This document shows positions 5,582 through 9,792 of a stretch of 9,792 nt of DNA, one piece after another (the first letter of the stretch is position 1; each line of letters begins with the position of its first letter). Both the position numbers and the translations under genes were made by a program. The DNA is from Candidatus Shapirobacteria bacterium. GTDB lineage: Bacteria > Patescibacteriota > Microgenomatia > UBA12405. The notes below the pieces were generated by a model, which was not told the origin of the DNA, searched no databases, and saw only the letters and a list, made by a program, of their open reading frames with translations. Location: assembly GCA_003542615.1 (NCBI GenBank), contig DPKG01000011.1, forward strand, positions 1,656 to 11,447, given 5' to 3'.

Positions 5582-6223
5582 ATGCTTTATATAATATCGA
5601 CTCCGATTGGGAATTTGAAAGATATAAGTTTGAGGGCTATTGAGGTGTTGGAAAATTTGGATATTTTATTGTGTGAAGATACCCGCCATACCGGAATGCT
5701 TTTGAAAAAATTGGGGATAAAAAATAATCCAAAATTAGTTTCTTATTATATGGAGACGGAAGAGCAGAAAATTCCGGAAATAATGGAATATCTCAAAAAA
5801 GATTTGGAAGTAGGATTGGTGTCGGATGCCGGAACTCCCCTATTGTCGGATCCGGGTTGGTTGTTGGTAAAAAGATGTCAAAAGGAAAATGTTAATTATA
5901 CGGCTGTTCCGGGAGCGTCGGCTCTGATTAATGGGTTGGTACTTTCCGGTTTACCGATGGGTAGGTTTTGTTATTTAGGATTTTTACCAAAAAAAGATGG
6001 TGACAGAAAAAAAATATTGTCTAAATATAAAGAAATTGAGGGAACTAAGGTGGTTTACGAATCCCCTTTTAGATTAAAGAAGTTAATTTCACAGATTAAA
6101 GAAATTTTTGGAGATAAAGTTGAAATAAGAATTTGCCGGGAAATGACGAAAAAGTTTGAAGAAGTATTAAGTCCTGAAAAATTGTCAGGTGAGAAAGGCG
6201 AAGCTGTGGTTGTTTTTTATTAG
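5582..6223 (+). CDS. rsmI: 16S rRNA (cytidine(1402)-2'-O)-methyltransferase RsmI
   Basis: RsmI uses S-adenosylmethionine to 2'-O-methylate C1402 in the decoding centre of 16S rRNA. Family motifs appear in order: 'TPIGNLKDIS' (7-16), 'CEDTRHTGMLL' (31-41), 'GLVSDAGTPLLSDPG' (78-92), 'VPGASA' (109-114), 'GFLPKK' (133-138), 'ESPFRL' (160-165) and 'REMTKKFEE' (186-194). At 213 residues it is shorter than the roughly 280-residue enterobacterial enzyme; the tetrapyrrole methylase-like catalytic core is complete and the C-terminal extension is missing. The ATG is two bases after the lexA stop, without a Shine-Dalgarno, so translation may be coupled. Its TAG stop overlaps the TAA stop of convergent ppsA. 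Confidence 0.95.
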   Translation: MLYIISTPIGNLKDISLRAIEVLENLDILLCEDTRHTGMLLKKLGIKNNPKLVSYYMETEEQKIPEIMEYLKKDLEVGLVSDAGTPLLSDPGWLLVKRCQKENVNYTAVPGASALINGLVLSGLPMGRFCYLGFLPKKDGDRKKILSKYKEIEGTKVVYESPFRLKKLISQIKEIFGDKVEIRICREMTKKFEEVLSPEKLSGEKGEAVVVFY

Positions 6224-8502
6224 CTGTTTTTTAGTCTCTTTTTTTCTGCCCAAGAGACAATCTCGCGGGTGCGGTCGATGGCATCCGGGCTTACAGAAAT
6301 ACTAGTAACCCCCCATTTCACAAGTTTTTCGACTAAATCGGGATAATTACTTGGTGCTTGACCGCAGATTGAAGCGGAAATACCTCTTTTTCTAGCTTTG
6401 GTAATGGCTTTTTTGAGTGACCAAAGTACGGCAGGATTCATTTCATCAAATCCAGGGGCAACCTCTTGGTTGTCGCGATCCAAACCTAGAGTAAGCATGG
6501 TTAGGTCGTTTGAACCTATAGATATACCGTCAATACCGACGTCGATAAATTTATCAAGAAGAATAATATTGCTGGGTATTTCGACCATCATGAATAATTT
6601 AAAACTAGGGGTTCTAAATAGTCCTGATTCGGCAATTAAAGCTTTTACCTTGGATAGTTCTTGAGGAGTACGGACAAAGGGAATCATGAGCCAAAGGTTT
6701 TTAAGATCGTGTTTGTTTCTGACCTGTTTGATGGCTTCAAGTTCCATCATAAAAACTTCTTTGTCGTTAATATAGCGGGCGGCACCACGGAATCCAAGCA
6801 TGGGGTTGGATTCTTCCGGTTCGTAAAATTTACCCCATTTTAGGTGTTTATATTCATTAGTTTTGAAATCAGTAGCCCGATAAATTACCGGACGGGGAGA
6901 GAAATTTTTGCAAAATTGGAATAAGCCTTTGGCCAGTTGGTTGATGTATTCTTTTTGACGGTTTTCGGCAATAATCCGACGGGGATGAATTCCGATGTTG
7001 GCTATCATAAATTCGGCCCGAAGTAATCCGACACCGTCGACATTTCTTTTGGAAATTTCAGCGGCCAGTTCCGGTTCGCCTAAATTTACATATACTTTGG
7101 TGGCAGTTTTAAGGTGAGGATCTACTTTTTCAATTTTTGGTTGATTGGATATGGATCCGGTTAGGTCTCCTTTCCAAATTTCTCCGGTGGTGCCGTTTAA
7201 AGTAACCAAATCGCCGTCTTTGAATAGTTTGGTGGCAGTTTTGGTTCCAACAACACAGGGAACTCCAAGTTCCCGACTAACAATGGCTGCGTGAGAAGTT
7301 TGACCTCCACGATCGGTAATTATGCCATTAACTTTTTTCATAGCCGGAACAAAGTCAGGGGTGGTCATTTCGGTGACTAATATTTGGCCTTTTTGAGCTT
7401 TATTTAAATATTTGGGGTTGTTGATAATTACAACTTTTCCGGATGAAGTACCGGGTGATGCCGGATCACCTTTAAGGTCGGGAATTTGGTTGATGTTGGC
7501 TTTTTGATTGTCAAGTGTGATTTTATTTGATTCGACGGTAGTGATGGGTCTGGTTTGAACTATATATAATTTGCCTTTTTCTATGGCAAATTCGATGTCC
7601 TGTGGTTTGGCATAGTGGTTGTGAAGTTTTTGTCCGATTTTAGCAATTTTGATGGCCATTTGATCGGTAATTTTGGAGGAGTCCTGTTTTGATTTTGGGA
7701 CACTGACTTCTTTTGTTTCGGAAGCGGCTCTGACTAATTGGATATCCTGGGAAGCTTTATTGTATGTTTTTACGGTCCAATCGGTTTTATTGATAATATG
7801 TTGATCAGGAGTTACTTTTCCCTGGACAATGTATTCTCCCAGACCCCAGACGGTTTCAACAATGATTTCTTTTTTGTCATTAGTAACCGGATTGACGGTG
7901 AAACAAATTCCGGATGAGTCTGATCTTACTAATTTTTGAACCGGTACTGCCACTCCAATTTTGAAATGATCATACTTTTTTTTAACCTGGTAAAAGAGAG
8001 ATCGGGAGGTGAAAAGACTGGACCAGCAATCTCTGACACGGTTGATAACATTGGATTCTCCGGTGACGTTTAGAAAAGTATCACCTTGACCGGCGAATGA
8101 GGCGTCGGCTGAATCTTCGGCTGTAGCGGAAGTACGGACGGCGACGGCAACATTTCTTAATCCTCCCCAATCGGATAGGCGTTTGTAGGATTTCATTATA
8201 TTTTGGGCAATATCTCGGGGAATAGGACTTTTATTGATGATTTGTCTTATCTTTTTGGAAGTGGCTTCAAGTTGATCGGGTTGATCAAAATCTGTGATGT
8301 CTAAAATGGCTTTAATTTTGGGTTTTAGATTATTAAATTCAATAAATTTGAAGTAAGCATTGGCGGTAACGCAAAAACCGTTAGGTACCGGGATTCCCAG
8401 GTTATACATTTCTCCTAAATTGGCGCCTTTCCCGCCAACAAGATTGGTATCGGTAAAGTGAATATCTTTAAACCAAAGTATGTCGGCTTGTTTGTTATTC
8501 AT
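6220..8502 (-). CDS. ppsA: phosphoenolpyruvate synthase (pyruvate, water dikinase)
   Basis: PpsA makes phosphoenolpyruvate from pyruvate and ATP, releasing AMP and phosphate, a gluconeogenic step in the cytoplasm. The 760-residue protein has the full three-part layout: the ATP/pyruvate-binding domain (about 1-325, with 'GGKGANLGEM' at 23-32 and 'AVRTSATAEDS' at 121-131), the swivelling phosphohistidine domain (about 340-450, His404 in 'GGQTSHAAIVSRELGVPCVVG'), and the PEP/pyruvate TIM barrel (about 465-755, with 'GLLRAEFM' at 492-499 and Cys713 in 'SICGQAPS'). The length is near the usual 790. The start overlaps the cupin gene by eight bases, so the two are one operon. A CIRCE-like operator lies upstream of that operon. 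In CPR bacteria PpsA often stands in for, or works beside, pyruvate kinase; that role is an inference here. Confidence 0.96.
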   Translation of the reverse strand: MNNKQADILWFKDIHFTDTNLVGGKGANLGEMYNLGIPVPNGFCVTANAYFKFIEFNNLKPKIKAILDITDFDQPDQLEATSKKIRQIINKSPIPRDIAQNIMKSYKRLSDWGGLRNVAVAVRTSATAEDSADASFAGQGDTFLNVTGESNVINRVRDCWSSLFTSRSLFYQVKKKYDHFKIGVAVPVQKLVRSDSSGICFTVNPVTNDKKEIIVETVWGLGEYIVQGKVTPDQHIINKTDWTVKTYNKASQDIQLVRAASETKEVSVPKSKQDSSKITDQMAIKIAKIGQKLHNHYAKPQDIEFAIEKGKLYIVQTRPITTVESNKITLDNQKANINQIPDLKGDPASPGTSSGKVVIINNPKYLNKAQKGQILVTEMTTPDFVPAMKKVNGIITDRGGQTSHAAIVSRELGVPCVVGTKTATKLFKDGDLVTLNGTTGEIWKGDLTGSISNQPKIEKVDPHLKTATKVYVNLGEPELAAEISKRNVDGVGLLRAEFMIANIGIHPRRIIAENRQKEYINQLAKGLFQFCKNFSPRPVIYRATDFKTNEYKHLKWGKFYEPEESNPMLGFRGAARYINDKEVFMMELEAIKQVRNKHDLKNLWLMIPFVRTPQELSKVKALIAESGLFRTPSFKLFMMVEIPSNIILLDKFIDVGIDGISIGSNDLTMLTLGLDRDNQEVAPGFDEMNPAVLWSLKKAITKARKRGISASICGQAPSNYPDLVEKLVKWGVTSISVSPDAIDRTREIVSWAEKKRLKNS

Positions 8503-8893
8503 TTAAATTGTTCCAGCCACGGTTGGGCGAATTTCTAATAGTTTCAGTTTCACTGGGTCGGTTAAAATCGTCTTGCAGACGGGTGGTGGTACCGATTTCG
8601 GGAGTGGCAATTTCGACGGTGACACAATCAGATATGGCCTCAAAACGGTGAATGGTATTTGGTAAGACGGTGTAACCAATATTGGGTTTCATTTCATTGG
8701 TATCTTGACCCAGGGTAAATTTAGCTTGACCGGAAAGTAAGGTGATTGTTTCGGTTTTTTGATCGTGACTTTGAAGGGACCAACGATGTCCGGCTTTGGT
8801 AAAAGCGATTTTTCCACTATAGGGTAAGGAATCATCAGTTAATTTTATTTCAAAGCCCCAGGGTTTGATTATGGTGTTTGGCATTACAACCAT
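8495..8893 (-). CDS. small single-domain cupin protein
   Basis: This 132-residue protein consists almost wholly of one cupin barrel. Motif one is 'AGHRWSLQSHDQKTETITLLSG' (34-55), with likely metal ligands His43 and Glu48; the first ligand of the usual His-x-His pair is Gln41. Motif two is in 'GYTVLPNTIHRFEA' (73-86) with His82. The 'PWGFEI' and 'SLQ-H' pattern resembles the cupin domain found in mannose-6-phosphate isomerase/guanylyltransferase-type sugar enzymes, but a lone barrel of this size cannot be assigned a reaction. A second ATG lies at codon 4; the first is kept because it fits a short-leader promoter and no Shine-Dalgarno favours either. It overlaps ppsA by eight bases and heads that operon, which suggests a link to sugar or PEP metabolism. 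Confidence 0.85.
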   Translation of the reverse strand: MVVMPNTIIKPWGFEIKLTDDSLPYSGKIAFTKAGHRWSLQSHDQKTETITLLSGQAKFTLGQDTNEMKPNIGYTVLPNTIHRFEAISDCVTVEIATPEIGTTTRLQDDFNRPSETETIRNSPNRGWNNLNE

Positions 8894-8906
8894 GATAGCA
8901 GATTTA

Positions 8907-8937
8907 TTGATATTGGTAGAACAAGATGTCTTTTCAA
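8907..8937 (-). promoter_or_regulatory. possible promoter of cupin-ppsA
   Basis: On the minus strand TTGAAA (8932-8937) is followed after 19 bases by TATCAA (8907-8912), which ends 13 bases before the ATG at 8893. The -35 is good, but the -10 is weak and the spacing long. The -35 touches the edge of the CIRCE-like inverted repeat, so HrcA binding could block it. Confidence 0.3.
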
Positions 8938-8938
8938 A

Positions 8939-8965
8939 TTAGCAGTCGTATAGCATGAGTGCTAA
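8939..8965. promoter_or_regulatory. CIRCE-like HrcA operator
   Basis: The inverted repeat TTAGCAGTC, nine bases (GTATAGCAT), then GAGTGCTAA differs at one position from the CIRCE consensus TTAGCACTC-N9-GAGTGCTAA, the operator of the heat-shock repressor HrcA. The symmetry extends by two bases on each side (AATTAGCA... and ...TGCTAATT, 8937-8967). It lies 45 bases upstream of the cupin ATG and 77 bases beyond the holA stop. Only the minus-strand cupin-ppsA operon is placed to be controlled by it. No chaperone gene is in the window. Confidence 0.85.
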
Positions 8966-9000
8966 TTGGTATGAATACTTTAATAATGCCTAACTATAGG

Positions 9001-9040
9001 TATAATATTGTTATATATAAATCTATATCTATCTATATAA
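9001..9040. other. AT-rich low-complexity tract beyond holA
   Basis: This stretch is almost pure A/T, with TATA and ATCT-type short repeats (for example ATCTATATCTATCTATATA at 9021-9039) and small palindromes such as TATAA-N5-TTATA (9001-9015). It follows the minus-strand holA stop and precedes the CIRCE-like element. It could help termination of holA transcription or act as an upstream AT-rich element for cupin-ppsA, but it has no GC-rich hairpin and T tail, and I see no gene in it. Confidence 0.4.
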
Positions 9041-9042
9041 AA

Positions 9043-9663
9043 CTAATTGATTAATTGGAGAATAATTCTTTCCAGAGCAATTTCGCGGGGGGTACTTAGC
9101 TGCCCTGTTTTGTTTTGATAGTCGAGTTCGATAAGCCGTAGATAACAGGATTTTAATTTGTCGGTGGGTAATCGGCTATACGTGGTTAATTGTTTTCGGA
9201 TGGAATTTTTTAGTAGATAAATGAAGAGGTCTAGAGGATCGTTTTTAAGAGTTAAGTGGTATTGGGTGAGGAACTCGGAGGCATTATTGGGGCGGATGGA
9301 ATTAAGACAATTAAAAAGTGAGCGGCTGAGGGGAAAAAGGTTTACCTTTGAGGAAGGTATAGCTTTTATTTGGGAGGCATTTAGTTTTTTGTCCTGCCAG
9401 ATATATACATCGATATCGTTTGGGGAATTGATGATTTTGAGGATTTTGTCGAGAGATGCTTTGTTGATGGAGAAAAGATTGGTAATTGCCAGGACTTTTT
9501 GACCGGGTATAAGTGAGGGGCTGTTGACGTAGGAATTAATGATATCGAGATCAAAATTTTTTGAATCAAAACGTTGGATATTGGAGTTAGCTTGGGAGTT
9601 GATGCCTAAGTTGAAGGCTTCACGGCTCTTTAATTGGTTGTCGCCGTGGAATAAATAAATCAT
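9043..9663 (-). CDS. holA: DNA polymerase III delta subunit (HolA), short form
   Basis: HolA is the clamp-loader subunit that opens the beta sliding clamp for DNA polymerase III. The N-terminus 'MIYLFHGDN' followed by a helix matches the start of the family's first domain, and the C-terminal 'LRLIELDYQNKTGQ...ALERIILQL' region (175-204) matches the end of the family's collar domain. At 206 residues it is much shorter than the roughly 340 usual, with the middle and collar regions compressed; similar short forms are expected in reduced CPR genomes. Assignment rests on the two ends, so it is likely rather than certain. The ATG has a TATAAT -10 box five bases upstream, implying leaderless translation. 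It stands alone on the minus strand, divergent from tRNA-Glu. Confidence 0.8.
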   Translation of the reverse strand: MIYLFHGDNQLKSREAFNLGINSQANSNIQRFDSKNFDLDIINSYVNSPSLIPGQKVLAITNLFSINKASLDKILKIINSPNDIDVYIWQDKKLNASQIKAIPSSKVNLFPLSRSLFNCLNSIRPNNASEFLTQYHLTLKNDPLDLFIYLLKNSIRKQLTTYSRLPTDKLKSCYLRLIELDYQNKTGQLSTPREIALERIILQLIN

Positions 9664-9668
9664 TACCT

Positions 9669-9698
9669 ATTATAGACTAGGAGCGGATAGCTTGGTAA
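9669..9698 (-). promoter_or_regulatory. holA promoter, leaderless
   Basis: A perfect minus-strand TATAAT (9669-9674) lies five bases before the holA ATG, with TTACCA (9693-9698) 18 bases further upstream as the likely -35. A start site at the normal distance from this -10 would fall on or next to the ATG, so the mRNA would have no leader. Confidence 0.5.
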
Positions 9699-9701
9699 AA
9701 T
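9673..9701 (+). promoter_or_regulatory. possible tRNA-Glu promoter
   Basis: TAGACT (9673-9678) and TAAAAT (9696-9701) are spaced by 17 bases on the plus strand, placing a start about ten bases before tRNA-Glu. Both hexamers are imperfect. They overlap the divergent holA promoter, so the two would compete for polymerase. Confidence 0.35.
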
Positions 9702-9717
9702 ATAGCCTGCTATGATT

Positions 9718-9791
9718 GGCCCCATCGTCTAGTGGCCTAGGACTCCTGGCTTTCATCCAGGCAATCGTGGGTTCGACTCCCACTGGGGTCA
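9718..9791 (+). tRNA. tRNA-Glu(TTC)
   Basis: The 74-base cloverleaf has acceptor GGCCCCA paired with TGGGGTC (one G-T pair), D stem GTC/GAC, and anticodon stem CCTGG/CCAGG enclosing loop CTTTCAT with anticodon TTC. The T arm is GTGGG, TTCGACT, CCCAC, and the discriminator is A9791. The window ends one base later, so whether CCA is encoded cannot be seen. Confidence 0.95.
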
Positions 9792-9792
9792 C

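Noticed and set aside
6234..6258. Inverted repeat GTCTCTT / AAGAGAC near the rsmI-ppsA junction, looking like a terminator
   Set aside because: The loop is 11 bases, the T run is in the loop rather than after the stem, neither strand has a T tail after the stem, and it lies inside the ppsA coding end.
8955..8993. Twelve-codon open frame starting with ATG inside the CIRCE-like element on the plus strand
   Set aside because: It is too short to support, has no ribosome-binding site or coding signal, and overlaps the operator sequence.
9001..9040. AT-rich repeats as a replication origin or tandem repeat locus
   Set aside because: There are no DnaA boxes nearby and the repeat units are irregular; it is simply low-complexity intergenic DNA.

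Overview
The window looks like a piece of a small, AT-rich bacterial genome. Its gene set and architecture fit a Candidate Phyla Radiation (Patescibacteria) organism, most likely of the Microgenomates type. This is an inference from short versions of housekeeping genes (a 206-residue HolA, a 213-residue RsmI), densely overlapping genes, a phosphoenolpyruvate synthase, a membrane-anchored family 5 solute-binding protein with no permease nearby, and a near absence of Shine-Dalgarno motifs. TGA serves as a stop codon (end of the gene starting at 3101), so the recoded UGA of Gracilibacteria/Absconditabacteria is not in use.

Layout. (1) Bases 1-340 hold a tRNA cluster: Gly(GCC, 5' end cut off), Val(TAC), Leu(GAG), a terminator-like hairpin, then Gln(TTG). 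(2) A 192-codon gene of unknown function (345-923) starts four bases after tRNA-Gln. (3) A tightly overlapped five-gene operon on the minus strand (4869 down to 924) encodes envelope and export proteins: a secreted, membrane-anchored transglutaminase-like protein, a four-helix 'holin IV-like' membrane protein, SecG, an anchored family 5 solute-binding protein and a small one-helix protein. (4) A divergent promoter region (4870-4961) separates it from lexA-rsmI on the plus strand. (5) rsmI runs tail-to-tail into a minus-strand cupin-ppsA operon (8893 down to 6220). A CIRCE-like element, the HrcA heat-shock operator, lies upstream of that operon. (6) holA (minus strand) and tRNA-Glu(TTC) (plus strand) diverge from a short shared promoter region at the right end.

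How the parts fit. The minus-strand envelope operon combines SecG, a component of the Sec translocon, with proteins that need the Sec route. lexA and rsmI are two basal functions (SOS control and 16S rRNA methylation) in one transcript. The cupin-ppsA unit joins central carbon metabolism to what looks like HrcA control, which is unusual. Several promoters place the -10 box only 5-13 bases from the ATG, so much of the window may be transcribed as leaderless mRNA.

I see no CRISPR array, insertion sequence, integrase or obvious defence system. The points most worth a second look are the CIRCE-like operator in front of cupin-ppsA, the protein gene abutting tRNA-Gln, the tRNA-Val with C at position 55, the Cys-Gly cleavage site in LexA with an 11-bp-spaced direct repeat in its promoter, and the orphan solute-binding protein inside a secG operon.
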